DNA from: Phlegmacium glaucopus
Lineage: Eukaryota > Basidiomycota > Agaricomycetes > Agaricales > Cortinariaceae
DNA: 64,000 nucleotides
NCBI GenBank assembly: GCA_015039465.1
Contig: MU130553.1
Coordinates: 23,038 to 87,037, forward strand
Direction of reading: 5' to 3'
The translations under genes and the position numbers were made by a program. Positions 1-11,158 of the stretch are shown in pieces (within the stretch, counting starts at the first letter, position 1; the number at the start of each line of letters is the position of its first letter). The notes under the pieces are model-generated. The model had not been told where the DNA came from and made no database searches. It saw only the letters and a list, made by a program, of their open reading frames with translations.

Positions 1-108
1 CAGTTCTGACTGTGATTCTGACTTTGGCCTCCTTTGGGGTAGGTAAATTGCACTTTGACTGTAAAACCTTAGCTGCAGTTAAGAAAAAGGGAGCCATCCA
101 GAAAGAGT

Positions 109-395
109 AAGTATTGTAATTTATTTAATAAGATCTACTGAACTATACTAAAATATAAGTGAAAAGTATTGAAATATAGTGACATCTTAGTGAAATATAC
201 TGAAATATATAATGAAATGTAAACTTTAATTATTATTTGGTTAACTTAGGTCTAATATAACACTTCATGAAATCTGATAATTAGGGTTTAGATTCCAGTA
301 CTTTTCAGTTATATTTTACTAGATTTCACTATGTTTCAGCATTTTTCACCTACATCTTAGTATATTTCATTAGATTTAAGCACTATATAAATCAA
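109..395. repeat. AT-rich element with inverted low-complexity arms
   Basis: Degenerate repeats of a GTGAAATATACT-like motif occupy about 120-220. The reverse complement of the same motif (AGTATATTTCATT, ATTTCACTATGTTTC) occupies about 295-385, with a unique centre at 230-290. The architecture resembles the better-defined short elements further on (9.2, 11.2, 12.4, 23.4 and 25.3 kb). I found no clear target duplication, so the ends are approximate. Bases 1-108 show nothing I can name. Confidence 0.35.
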
Positions 396-411
396 GAGAA
401 CATGGCATATG

Positions 412-607
412 TGTTAGAAATTGCCTCATTAGTCTTCTGACATGTCACCAGATCTTACTCCATTTGACTTTTGTTGGAGGTTATGTCATTTGTTTGTGGC
501 TGTTGTCACTTGCTGTACATAGTCTATGCACACACTCTCACTTGTATTTAGTTTCTTTTCTCCCTCCTCTACATTACCCAATACACTCATTTTCTCAGAT
601 CTGAACA
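412..607 (+). repeat. Copia-type 5' LTR
   Basis: The segment begins TGTTAGAAATTGCC and ends TGAACA, and is followed at once by a primer-binding-like site and then a gag reading frame, which is the order expected at the left end of a Ty1/copia element. About 60 bp of the same LTR start recur at 5656-5720. No matching 3' LTR or target duplication was found, so the element is truncated. Confidence 0.6.
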
Positions 608-624
608 GGTTATGGGCCCCAGAC
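608..624 (+). other. Half-tRNA-type primer binding site
   Basis: GGTTATGGGCCCCAGAC lies directly after the LTR end. From memory, the Drosophila copia primer site begins with nearly the same bases and pairs with the anticodon arm of initiator tRNA-Met rather than with its 3' end. The same block recurs at 2511-2525 after another CAACA end. The family assignment rests on recalled sequence. Confidence 0.5.
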
Positions 625-768
625 TCTACCCACTCCACAAAATCCAGTATCTTGCTCTTTCTTGCCTTGATCTTTGTCTTGCCGACCCTTGTCGCCTTTT
701 CTTGTCGACTTTGGTTGCCTTTGTCTCACAACGTTCTTGCATGTTTTCATGCCCATACTCTACCTCCA

Positions 769-1215
769 ATGTCTGATTCCTTGACTATCCCTAAAATCGA
801 ACACATCCCTCTTCTTGAAGGTACCTCCAATGCCCTAGAATGGTTCCAATCCATGACACAAACCCTCAAGGCTGAAGGTGTATGGGGACATGTTGAAGGG
901 GTGGAGAATGACCTTGCAGCTGTCTGGCAGGCCTCATATCCTCCTCCCCTCACTGCCTTATCTACCAATGCCCAACGACAAGCTGCCAACACATGGTGGA
1001 TCAAGGACTCTGGTGCGCTAAGCATCATCAATTGTTGTCTTAATCCTGTCACTCAGAGCCTCCTCATGCCTGTTGGCGATGACATTACCTCTCGCATAGT
1101 CTGGAACAAGCCCAAATCCATGTACAGTCGTGTCAATGTTCACGCCCAATTTGATCTGTGTGATCGTCTTACTGCCAATACTCTTTGGAATGCCTCAGAC
1201 TTGTTGTTTGTTTAG
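769..1215 (+). pseudogene. Ty1/copia gag fragment
   Basis: This open frame starts at the ATG at 769 (MSDSLTIPKIEHIPLLEG) and runs 148 codons. It has the layout of a fungal copia Gag amino terminus: a short leader, then L-x-G-x-x-N-x-x-x-W-F-x-S-M and later tryptophan-rich helices. The frame remains open upstream to 526, but the region before 769 translates the leader and gives no protein-like sequence. No zinc knuckle, protease, integrase or reverse transcriptase follows. The sequence after 1215 is unrelated purine-rich DNA, so the copy is truncated and dead. It lies 144 bp after the primer-binding-like site, as expected for gag. Confidence 0.6.
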
Positions 1216-2504
1216 GGAAGGTGTAACCTTGACTTGTAACACACAGAGATAGGGAGCAAGAGTAGAGGTGAGGAGGATGAGGATGAAGGACTTGGAAGAT
1301 GAATGAGGTAGAAGACGAGGATGAGGATGGGTAAGAAAAAGTCTTCAGTAAGACTATAGCGGTTGACAGTAGAGGACAGTGACAGTAAGGGACTGAAAAA
1401 GCGAACTTAGAGGGAGGAATTCACTGGAATTCCACTGAGAGGATGACTGTTGGGGAGTAAGAATGAATTGAGATGAACTACCTATCCTGATACAAAAGAG
1501 CAGTATTTATACCCTAAGGATGAGGCTATGTAGAACAATAAAAAGAAAGAAGTACGCGCTGTCAAAGGAAGAAAGATAAAGAGAGGACAGCTGCAAGAAG
1601 AAAAGAACAATGGAAAAGACGAAGGAACAATAAAAAAATCTGTAAAGTGTCAAAGTGTGAGAGAAAAGAAAAGAAGGCAGTGTACATAGTCCAATAGCAA
1701 AAATATATCAACTCCATAGGCGTGTGGTCATGTCAAAAATGTGAAAGGTCCTGAGTCAACACTTGAAAGGCACAGCCTTGTTCCCAAGAAAACACTACTT
1801 GCCCATGATCCCATGTTGCGCAGCCTTGATAACACTTGACACACTGCAAGAATAATCCTCTGCTGCTGATTCATCTGCAATTCCTGCTTAGTTGTGATCC
1901 TCCTGGACTTCCTAAGTTGTCATAAAGAGGGTGGGAAGGCTTCATGTACCGTGTGAATGATGGTTTTGGCAGTGAATGATAAGATAAGAGGTAGATAATT
2001 GAGGATAGGGGACTGAGTGAGATCCAGGAGCAAGGGATGGCAAGATAGATGGCTGAGGGGAAGATTGTGGGTCCATAGCCACAACAACAATGACAAAGCC
2101 TTTTACATAATGGGAGATGTAATTGATGCGTCCATAAAGGGGCTGTTCTTGAAATGATGGACCGAAGATACAATCAAACGTGAGCTGATGACCGACGTGA
2201 ATAGTAGATTGATTGCTTTGTTGAATCACTAACCAAGGAACAAATGGATGGTAGATGCTTAGGAGCATGTCAATAGTGAAAACGATGGAGAGCATAGTGT
2301 GAGACATTGAGAGTATGATGAGTGATGAGGGTGATAACATTGAATGAATGATTTGTCGACCAGGAACGCGATTCAGGGCTGCTTCCAAAATAGGTAAGTG
2401 AATTCAAAGTCTGCTTATTTTCATGATGGCAACTTTTAAACTTTCTTCTCACGCTACCAATCAATCAGTATTGGTGCACAACAACACTACCCTATCAGCC
2501 CGCT
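1216..2504. other. Non-coding repeat-derived sequence
   Basis: About 1.3 kb. Bases 1250-1700 are strongly purine-rich (GAGGATGAGGATGAAGG-like runs). Bases 1870-2460 hold overlapping short open frames on the minus strand with no recognisable protein. No terminal repeats or gene features are visible. Confidence 0.4.
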
Positions 2505-2525
2505 TCAACAGGTTATGGGCCCCAT
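2505..2525 (+). repeat. Second LTR end plus copia-type primer site
   Basis: TTCAACA (2504-2510) is followed by GGTTATGGGCCCC, the same junction as at 607/608. It marks the remains of another copia element. The sequence after it (2530-2944) is AT-rich with repeated TGCAGAATT-like words and no gag, so nothing else of this copy is visible. Confidence 0.45.
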
Positions 2526-2944
2526 GCTCTAAGCGCCCCAATTAAGTGTTTTACAAACTCGCAAAATGCAGAATAATGAATTCTGACAACATTTGCAGTT
2601 TGCAAAATCCATTGAGAATTTATTATTCTTGATAAATTCTGAATCTTGTGAAATTAAGGTAGAATCTTACATTCTAATCAGATTCTAATTATTGCAGAAT
2701 TCATGCAAAAGTAAAATTTGTACCAAAAGTAAAATTGAGGCACAATTTCTAAATCTGGCTGCATCTTGGCAGGATTATTTAAGAATTAATTATTCTGCTA
2801 AATGCAGATTTTTATGATCCTGCATTACACTTTGCATCAATTCTGCATCCTGCAGAATTGGTGGCTTCCAGGAGTGTAAACAACCATTTTGGATGAAATT
2901 CATGCATTTTGAATTGATATGAACTTCAAAACCTTTATGATGTG

Positions 2945-3300
2945 TCAAGTACAGAACTGACAATAAATTACTTCAAAGTTGATTGGTATGCTTGTTTGGA
3001 CATAGTTTCGAATCCAGCGATGAGGGGTCATAAAAGAAGTGGCTCCTGTGTCCACATTCCAATCAAAGCCAGCATCTGGTTGTAAAGGATTGGAAGGATT
3101 GGAGGGATCAGAAGTAGAAGAAAGAGCACTTGCATTTCCAGAAAATTGAACAACATTATCTTTGGCTTTGTTGGCCTTGTTACCACCACCTCTGCACTTT
3201 TTTGCATTATCCTCCTTTGCAGACTTCTGAGCATTGATGAATTGATAACATTTCTCCATAATGTCATACCACAGGAGTCGCATTTTTCTTTGGAAGTTAC
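2945..3300 (-). pseudogene. Copia Gag zinc-knuckle to protease fragment
   Basis: Read on the minus strand. A zinc-knuckle start (CDSCG) lies in one frame around 3275-3290 and its second half plus linker (EKCYQFINAQKSAKED) in another, so a small frameshift splits it. The frame then runs to the aspartic protease start, with the catalytic D-T-G-A in DWNVDTGATSFMTPHRW near 3020-3060. It ends within the protease. It lies head to head with the gag piece at 3405-4000 on the opposite strand, which is the part that should precede it in one element. Confidence 0.65.
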
Positions 3301-3404
3301 GTCGTACTATACATGCTCACACACTTATACACCTCTACATCACATTCCATCATGTCCTTACCCAACTCCTCACCATGCTTCACCAAACTTAATTCCACAA
3401 ACAT

Positions 3405-4000
3405 ATGGAAGCTTGGTTTTGCTCCTCTGGTCTCTGGCACATTGTAAATGGCTCTACTCCATTGCCTAGTCTCTCTGAAGAACCAACAGATGCACAATTA
3501 CTTGCAGTTGAGACCTGGAAGACTAAATCAGACAAAGCTGCAGGATGGTTATTTTTGATGGTAGAGGATGATCAGAAAGTCCATTTCAATGAAATCAGAG
3601 ACAACCCAGTTGGCTATATGGACTGCTCTTCAAGCAGTTCATATGCAAAAGTGTCCTGGTCACCGGTTCAATGCCTATGATGATTTTTTCTCAATTAGAA
3701 AGCAGGAGGATGAATCTTTGCAAACACTCATGAATAGAGTGGATGCAGCTCTACGCAATGTTGCATTCAGGATCTTTGCCCTGCTGGGTTTGACTTGAAG
3801 CAGCTTGATGATGAGCTTGCCTCAATGGCAATGATTTGTGCTCTCCCAGATGAGTACAGTGCATTCACTTCATCACTCCCCCTGCTGGATAAATTGGACA
3901 AAGCTACAATTCATCAGGCCTTTGTTGGAGAAAAAACCCAACATCACTGTCGTGCTTCAGACATCATCATCTTCAACTCCCTGTGCTCCATACAGAGTAC
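3405..4000 (+). pseudogene. Copia Gag amino-terminal fragment (frameshifted)
   Basis: Plus-strand translation gives a typical Gag helical domain in three overlapping frames: MEAWFCSSGLWHIVNG near 3405, then AIWTALQAVHMQKCPGHRFN from about 3610, then FDLKQLDDELASMAMICALP from about 3790. Two frameshifts (about 3605 and 3780) break it. The domain stops near SLPLLDKLDKATIHQAF, just before the zinc knuckle would come. That missing part lies on the opposite strand immediately upstream (2945-3300). Confidence 0.65.
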
Positions 4001-4312
4001 CAGCAAGACAATATCCTTTTATATCAATAAAATAAAGACTTTAGAGAATGCCTTGAGGATCTTAGAGGACTTAGAATATGTTTAAATCCTGGATATAAAG
4101 TGATAATGATCCTTTAAACTGAGTAATTTTAGCATTAGAGTGTAAGACAGAATTTATAGAGACAGGACTTCATTTATTGGACATTTTGATGACATACAAA
4201 ACCAATCTCTAAATGAATTCAAAGCTGAAATAACCCAAGAATTTACCATGATGTTAATCCAGCATTACAATCCATGATAAGACTGACAAGAGAAACATTT
4301 GTGTGCATTTAC

Positions 4313-4708
4313 TGTTACGAACTTCCTTTTTCTTTTCTTAACTCCTCCGAACACATCCCCATTTCACCTACACATGCTTCATTCTCCTTTTTCATTTCCG
4401 TCAAACACATGCCTATCTTTTCCTTCTCATCGTTTCACCTATTATTATCTATGCATACCTCTTTACATGTGGACGCACTTTATGCATAACCTTCTTATTA
4501 TAAATACCGTAGTCACAACTCATATATTCCTTTAACTAATTCTTGAGAATTATACGCGATACTTTATTTCTAAAACTTCCTCAAACTCAAAGACAATTCC
4601 TCAAAATAACTCTCTTGGTACTCTTAAGCTCACTGTAAACAAATAAACAAATCTTTCTTATACGACTATTTACAATCAAAACCATCTAAATCGTTCAAAA
4701 TTGTAACA
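4313..4708 (+). repeat. Solo LTR with perfect 5-bp duplication
   Basis: The 396-bp segment starts TGTTACGAAC and ends TTGTAACA. It is flanked by TTTAC on both sides (4308-4312 and 4709-4713), a perfect 5-bp target duplication. Inside are a pyrimidine-rich start and a TATAAATA-like box near 4499. The orientation is inferred from the TATA position. Ends of this kind suit a Ty3/gypsy or copia LTR, and I cannot tell which. Confidence 0.8.
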
Positions 4709-5655
4709 TTTACAGCCAGTCCCACTACTCAAAACAAAAACTACACCAACCAACTCAATTTTTAAATCCACAACCATTCTCACAAACATACTCCATCTAT
4801 CAACACTATTTTCACCAACAACATTCCAGCAGTCATCCCTAATAATTCCACTATCCTTATAAACACTACTTAAATTTGAGAGTATATTTACTCATTCACA
4901 TTGATATCTCAAAAGAAATAAATATTGAAATATTGTACCTATCATGTTAGTATTTTATTATATTGCATTATCATTATGATCCCACCCTATTAGTTTTCTT
5001 CTGACAGCCCTACTGGCCATTTGATTCTTTATAACCACTTCAACTACTATTAAGTATACTATCTCCTTGCTCATTATATATTTATATAACAGATTGCAAA
5101 CAACATGCAAAATCTACCCTATGCTTGTCTGACAAGCTATAACAAATATAAAAGTACAGATAAAACAAACATTCTTAAGAAATGTTTGATAAGTATCTAC
5201 CACAAGTGAGATGTGTACTACCAAGAACATTAATTGGAACTACTTAACCAGTTGTACCAAAGAAGAGAAAAGAAGGGTAGGGAATGGTAGAGCAAGGTAA
5301 GGTAGGTGTATGTAGTGTCCTCTAACAGCATCAGCTATGGATGATGTGGAATCAGAAGGTTGTTTATAAAAGGCTGTTGTTGGTGCATATTCTAGATCTC
5401 TGGAAATTTTCTACTGAACTCTTGGTTTCCTTTGGTTTTTCACTTCTGAGTGGTACTGTCTTTGATAATCATTTACTTTCATATGATAAAAATGAATTAA
5501 TTATTGTAAATCAAGCCTTTTAACATTGGACACCTCAGCTTCTTCTTTCAGCACCTGAAGAACAGAGATCATTTCTTGTAGATAGTTGGTTGATCACAGA
5601 CTAGTATTGTTGTGTGTTCTCTCAAGGAAGGCTTTATGGAATTCAGGCCTAGTCA
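4709..5655. other. AT-rich intergenic sequence
   Basis: I see no gene, terminal repeat or RNA signal here. Short open frames such as that at 5341-5523 have no recognisable product. Confidence 0.4.
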
Positions 5656-5990
5656 TGTTAGAATTGCCTCATTAGTCTCCTGACATGTCATCAGATCTTA
5701 CTCCATCTAACTTTCATCTCAGATTACATGTTAGATTACATCTTAGATTATATCTGATCTGATCTGATCTCCAGATCTATTATCAGATCTCAGATCAGAT
5801 CCTGTCAAGATATCTCCAGATAGCTTTCTTATTGTTCCCTTTTATAAGTAGCTAACTTGCCAGAAGTCCCCAGTTACTCACTCTGGACTTCAGCTTACCA
5901 TAGCTCTTGTGTCACTTACCTGGAGTTCCTATAATCTCACATGCAGCTGTCTTGCATGATACTCTACTTGTCTGCTTCATTGAAACAAGT
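5656..5990 (+). repeat. LTR fragment related to 412-607
   Basis: The first ~60 bp (TGTTAGAATTGCCTCATTAG onward) closely match the LTR start at 412, then diverge into a run of GATCTGATCTGATCT and TTAGATTACA words. A TATA-like TTTTATAAGTAGC lies near 5850. The right end was not found. From here to 6441 nothing else is recognisable apart from TTCTGAAGATTGGG-like short repeats at 6170-6240. Confidence 0.4.
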
Positions 5991-6441
5991 CAAAAGCACA
6001 GGTATATGGCTAAATATGGGTAAAAAAATTAAAAAAATTAAAAATGGGTAAACAAGGGCTAGTTTATGAGGTTTGGAACAGCTTGAAATTACACTACAGC
6101 TGCAAAGTAAGTTGAAAATTCTACTCACATTCACCCAACTGCCTTTTTAAAAATACAGTGACAGAAGCAGAAGATTGGGTTCCTAAAGACCAGATTCCTA
6201 TAGATCAGGCTTCTGAAGATTGGGCTTGTGAAGATCAGGTTGTGTAAAGGAGAGCCAGGTCTAGACAGGATAGATGTCTGGGTTCTTCAAATTCATACAA
6301 GTTTACAGTGTCAAATTCTTTTTTTTTTATTGAAAATTTCTGAGTAAACAGTAAATAATAAAAATTCAGAAAAAAATCAAATATTCAGGTGATGCAACCA
6401 ATGGAATTTTACTTATCAGAGTCACCACTATTGCAACTGGG

Positions 6442-6822
6442 TGTTACAACTTCATACATGCTGAGTACGCACTCTTTTCATTTCTTTTTACTTTATCACA
6501 CATGCGTCCTACATGAGACATTCATTGTTTCACTTACATACAGATATCATTTACTTTTTATACATTTGTCAAACATGTTTTACTTACTTTTACCTCATGC
6601 ATTTCATTTACCTTTTTAGTATATAAACCCTTGTATCTAGTACAATATTCTGTACCTAGTCTTTAATAGACAAACCTTTCTCTACCTTCTTCGCCCTCAA
6701 ACTCAACAGCTTCTCAAGCCCTTAACAAGTCTCCATAGCTCTAGAGCTCAGCTTAGATCCAAACTCTGACATAGTAATGACTGTTAACGATCAGTATACC
6801 TGAATTGTTTGAAGTTGTAACA
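6442..6822 (+). repeat. LTR-like element with 15-bp inverted ends
   Basis: The ends GGTGTTACAACTTCA (from 6440) and TGAAGTTGTAACACC form a perfect 15-bp inverted repeat around ~380 bp. A TATATAAACC box near 6618 and a following CTTTAATAGACAAAC suit an LTR. The flanks CTGGG and CCAGG are not a perfect duplication. It resembles the 4313-4708 LTR in its ends and layout but not in its body. Confidence 0.5.
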
Positions 6823-7012
6823 CCAGGTATTCAACCACTTTACAATACTTTTTGTTTAGCAGATGCACCTGAATAGTGGGATCATCATTAATTCACTTGT
6901 CATTATGTTCAATACTCAATGCTGTGCACTTGATTTCAATAACAATGCCATCAATCCAGATTTGAAAGTTCCAATTATGTAAATTTAAGTTATATTAGAT
7001 TCAGGTTGAAAA

Positions 7013-7374
7013 TGTAAGGGGACACCTTGTTGTGTCCAACTCTAGGTATGCTTAGTTACTTGTTTACTTTCATCTTCTCTATGATTGTATCCACCACCAT
7101 ATATCCATATCCTTCATCCATCGTTGAATGCTTCGGCTAGTACACGACCTCACCCTCTTCTTGTTTTAGTAGTAGTTTCTCATGCCATATGGCATCCCTG
7201 ATCACAGCAATCACACATCAACATTATTCTTGTTATCTTTACACACACATGCCTTCCTTTTATTTAGCTAGTTAGGTCGTATTTACACACATGTAGTATA
7301 TAAGTGAAAGGTGCTTATCAAAGATAAGCACCTTTGAATTTAACTTGGTTACTGGGAACTTACGCACCCTTACA
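7013..7374 (+). repeat. Solo LTR, family L1, copy A
   Basis: The 362-bp segment starts TGTAAGGGGACACC, ends CCCTTACA, and is flanked by GAAAA on both sides (7008-7012 and 7375-7379). It belongs to the same family as 10732-11059 and 14066-14395. A TATATAAG box lies just before a perfect 10-bp stem hairpin, GGTGCTTATC-AAA-GATAAGCACC (7310-7332). Relative to the other two copies the hairpin differs at one base pair on both arms, so pairing is kept. Confidence 0.85.
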
Positions 7375-9190
7375 GAAAAGTTGTATTCAGCAGTTCCATC
7401 CTGACTATATGTGTATATTTTGAGTAGTAGTTTTCATGAAAATGAGTTGTAGAAGTCTTCTGACCACTCTGTAGCCAATATATGGGCTCATAACCTCTCA
7501 GTATGACTAGATGCAACAGGGTGCAGCCTTAGTGTCAGAGAAGATACAATGACAACTGAGGGAAGAGAAAATATTATTAATAAAGATGAGTGATCACATG
7601 ATACATCACATGAGTGTACAATATCCATCTAACACTGACAGGAGGAAAAAAATTATTGCCTTATGTTTGATCTTAAACATCCTTTTAAATTATGTGCTTC
7701 CATCACTGATGAGGGTTCTAACTGAGGTTGTAACTGACACTCTCAGAAAAGACAACTGTCAAATTTAAATAGAATAAGAAGCTTCTATACATCGTGAAGG
7801 AATGTATAAAATCTATGGGCCCTGCCATAGCATACTTTTAGCATTAGGGCCTTGTTAACATTAGCATCCATTGAGCATTGAGGTCTTATTAACATTTCTA
7901 TTATAAAGAATTAGGGCCTTGTTGATGTTTGCACCAACCTCTTAACATTTCAAGTACTTGGACTTCTACAATGAAAGTACATGTCAATGCAATAAAGAGG
8001 GATAACAAATTTACATATCTTGGCAGACCATACCAAGAGTCATTTTGCACCTCTGTAAGTTGATCATCAGTCAATGTTCACTTAGGGCTACACTTGAGTT
8101 TACCAATGATTAAACCTTGAGCATGATAAATTTTCTTCCTGTGGCAGTGTTTATTTAGAAGTTTTTCCAATAGATCTCTGGTTGGTACTTGGAGGTTGAA
8201 CAGCAACACAAGAGACATAAATATCCAGGACCCTGGTGAATGCCCCTGGGTCAGAAATTGTATCTAGACTGGTATTGAACAAATTTCTGCTTGGCTTAAT
8301 CTCCATTCTCAAGTCCTCTTTATTATCCTCTGCAAATAACACAATTCATTCCTGCCCTGAAATCTTATATAACATTTATAATATAACCAACAGAGGTCTT
8401 TATAGTTATTTACCCTTTTCAATTGCTTTGTATTTATCCTAAGGTTATCTAGCCTTAGGATTTAGGTCTACTTTAATTAGTGTAATTGTAAACCTGTAAA
8501 TCCTTTTTAAATTAAAAAATATGAGCTAATTTAATCCAGAATATTACACTGACTTCAGAAACTTTTCCTGGAGATAATAAGTACAGAATTTTTTATGAGT
8601 CTATTCAAAAATAATATATGCACCTAAAACATTAATTAAATTAGATCTCTATTTACTCAGAAATCTTGTAATTTGAAGTGTCCTGGATAATGAGCCAGCC
8701 ACTATGGTTATTGATAGAAGCTGCTACTATATTATGTAAAGTAATAACAAACTGTAATAGTCTATCATCTTTTATTTTCTTAACCAGCTTAAAAAAGATT
8801 TGAGGAGGCCACATACAGATGCAAACAAATGCTTGCAATTAGCACTACTATGTACAATAATGCTAAACACTTAATCTTCCACATAACTCATTGATCAACC
8901 ATGCAATGTATACTCTTCTAAGTGCAGTTTTCACTATTTCATTTGGTAAATATGACATTTTTTTCATTTGATGAGATAACAACACACAGTTCAATTTTTC
9001 CAATTATTTTAGTGAAGGCTGTTTGTTGGTTTGTGAATAAGATTGTTATGGCACAGATATGTGTACAGAAAGAAAATCAGCATCATTATCATTAATTGTA
9101 ATAGAGAGTGGATGAGGATTCAGGAGGAGATGAAGGGCTTATGGGCAATATAGAGGTCAAATGAACAATGTGAGTCTTTTTGAAACACTC
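7375..9190. other. Repeat-derived non-coding sequence
   Basis: About 1.8 kb without a supportable gene. GGGCTCATAACC near 7468-7480 is exactly complementary to a GGTTATGAGCCC primer-type word on the minus strand, which may be another copia trace. Bases 7840-7930 repeat a TTAGGGCCTTGTTAAC-like phrase three times. The rest is AT-rich. Confidence 0.4.
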
Positions 9191-9195
9191 CTAGG

Positions 9196-10148
9196 CATCA
9201 GGAAAAACGATTTTGGCCCTAGGTAGCCTTGGGTAATTTGTTAGTATCACATCACTACTCAGGACATCCCAGGACACCCCAGGACACCCCAGGACACCCC
9301 AGGACATCCTAGAGCAGCACAGGTAAAATTTGAGTGTTACACACTTATCCAAGGACACCTCAGGACAACCTAGGACAGCATAGATAAAGTTTTGAGTGTC
9401 ACCCATTTTCTCAGGACACCTTTAGTGTATCCATCCTGGTGCATTGACCATCTGGATTAAATCACATCAGGAGGCCCTGGGAGTCCCTTAGAATTTATGA
9501 ATTTTGCTAGAAAATCTTTAACCACCATGTCCAGGAAAGTATTTTGCAGTTTTCTCAATAAGGAGAGCTGCTATTAATATAATTTAAACATATTCAGGGT
9601 CCTAAAACAATTCTCTACCATCTTTTTTTTTTAAAATTCTTTTTTGGAATTTATGTAATCTACCCTGACCCAGCACCATATGCTTGAAATCATGCTTATC
9701 TGTGATCATGTGACAAATGGTCTGTGCACCATCCAAAAGATATATAAACCACCCACAATTTTGTTTTCTTATTTCCTACTTCCCCAGTATTATATATGTA
9801 GTATATTTATGTATCACTATTTTATTATTATTTTATTACTAGTATATATGATGTTTAGAATAATTGAATATAATTTTATTATTATTATTATTATTCTGTT
9901 GTGTGAGACCATTCAAATATCTGGTTTATATATGTTTTCTAGCATCAGATCCAAAGGGACTAAGGCTGCCTAGGACACTCTCAGGTTGCCTCAGGATGCT
10001 CTCAGGTTGCCTCAGGTTGCCACAGGACAGCCTAAGACTTTTCATACATTGCACCCCAGGGCGACCTCTTGACCTGAGCACCCTGAGCTGCCTGGGGCAC
10101 CCCAGGACATTTCAGGACAGCCTAGGGCAGAAGTCATTTTTCCTGATG
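9196..10148. mobile_element. Short TIR element, family C (CAGGAC arrays)
   Basis: The two ends are inverted copies of CATCAGGAAAAAYGAYTTY followed by GCCCTAGG. Inside each end lies an array of CCAGGACACC or CTCAGGTTGCC-type motifs in opposite orientation (9255-9420 and 9960-10130). The core at about 9411-9740 is also found inverted at about 23600-24080 inside a different element. I found no convincing target duplication, so the exact ends may be off by a few bases. No transposase is encoded, so it would have to move in trans. Confidence 0.6.
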
Positions 10149-10342
10149 TGGCAAGACCGAAATTCATACAGTTCATCAAAAGGCTGGGGTTGGGGGAATT
10201 AGAGAAGCAGGGCATTCAAACTCAGTCTTAGAAACAACAAGAAGCCTCATCATGTAATCAATAACACAATCAGCACATTCATCATCACATGATGATTGCA
10301 CACATGATACTGGGCATCAACAGTGTTTCACTCAAGGGGGAG

Positions 10343-10551
10343 TGTTGAAATTGTGTGAGTATCATTCCGTTGATTGTTATTTGAGTATTTTTTATCTTAT
10401 CATTTCTTTTATCCATTATTTGGGTTATTTCTCATATTACATAATCACATTCATTTAGTCATGGAGTTTTGTTTATTACAAGTCTCAACTTTTATCCAAA
10501 AAGTTGAGATGTGAGTTTCATTCATTTATTCATTTAATACTACATCTAACA
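10343..10551 (+). repeat. Copia-type 3' LTR with polypurine tract
   Basis: AAGGGGGAG (10334-10342) immediately precedes TGTTGAAATTGTGTG, the classic polypurine tract and 3' LTR junction of copia elements. The segment ends near CTAACA at 10551. An internal perfect inverted repeat (CTCAACTTTT / AAAAGTTGAG, near 10483-10510) may form a hairpin. No internal coding region survives upstream. Bases 10552-10731 hold another palindrome (TGTAAGGG-TGG-CCCCTTACA at about 10586). Confidence 0.55.
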
Positions 10552-10731
10552 ATTACCTAGTTACATTTCTTTTTTTTGAGGGATGGGTGTAAGGGTGGCC
10601 CCTTACATATTTAGTATTGTTGATACAGAACCTCTACTTAAGCTCAATACTCTTATTAGTTCTCATCTCCTCTTACTTCCGACTTGTCATCTATCTTTTT
10701 CCCTAGTACCCCGATAATACATGTTGTTCCC

Positions 10732-11059
10732 TGTTAGAGGAAGTAAGAACCCGGGAATCAAGTTGAATTCTAAGGTGGTTATCAAAGATAACCACCTTAC
10801 ACCTATATACTACATGCATGTGAAGCAATACGACTATATACAGCTAGTACATAATAGAAGGTAGGGTGTGTGATATAAAACAAGAATAGAACTGACATCT
10901 CACGATGTCATCAGCAAAGGGTCAACTACAACAACAATAAAGGGATGTCCATAAAGGGTAGGAAGGGGGACACAGCATGTGATACAATTATAGAGTGAAG
11001 TAAAAGTAAAGACAAGGCTAAGTGTACCTAGGGGCGGATACAATGAGTATCCCCTAACA
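10732..11059 (-). repeat. Solo LTR, family L1, copy B
   Basis: The 328-bp minus-strand copy has ends TGTTAGGGGATACT and CCTCTAACA and is flanked by TTCCC at 10727-10731 and 11060-11064, a perfect 5-bp duplication. It has the same TATATA box and hairpin as copies A and C. Its stem is GGTGGTTATC/GATAACCACC, with loop TTT in the sense direction. Confidence 0.85.
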
Positions 11060-11158
11060 TTCCCATTCTGTCTGTGAGTTGACTCCTGTTACCAAGTGTT
11101 TTCCCCAGAGTGGGGTTTTCCACACATGTAAATACTATTCCATAATCTATATAATAAC

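Noticed and set aside
7466..7482. Initiator-tRNA-like GGGCTCATAACC as a tRNA gene
   Set aside because: Only the anticodon-arm word is present with no other tRNA arms. At most it is a minus-strand primer-site remnant.
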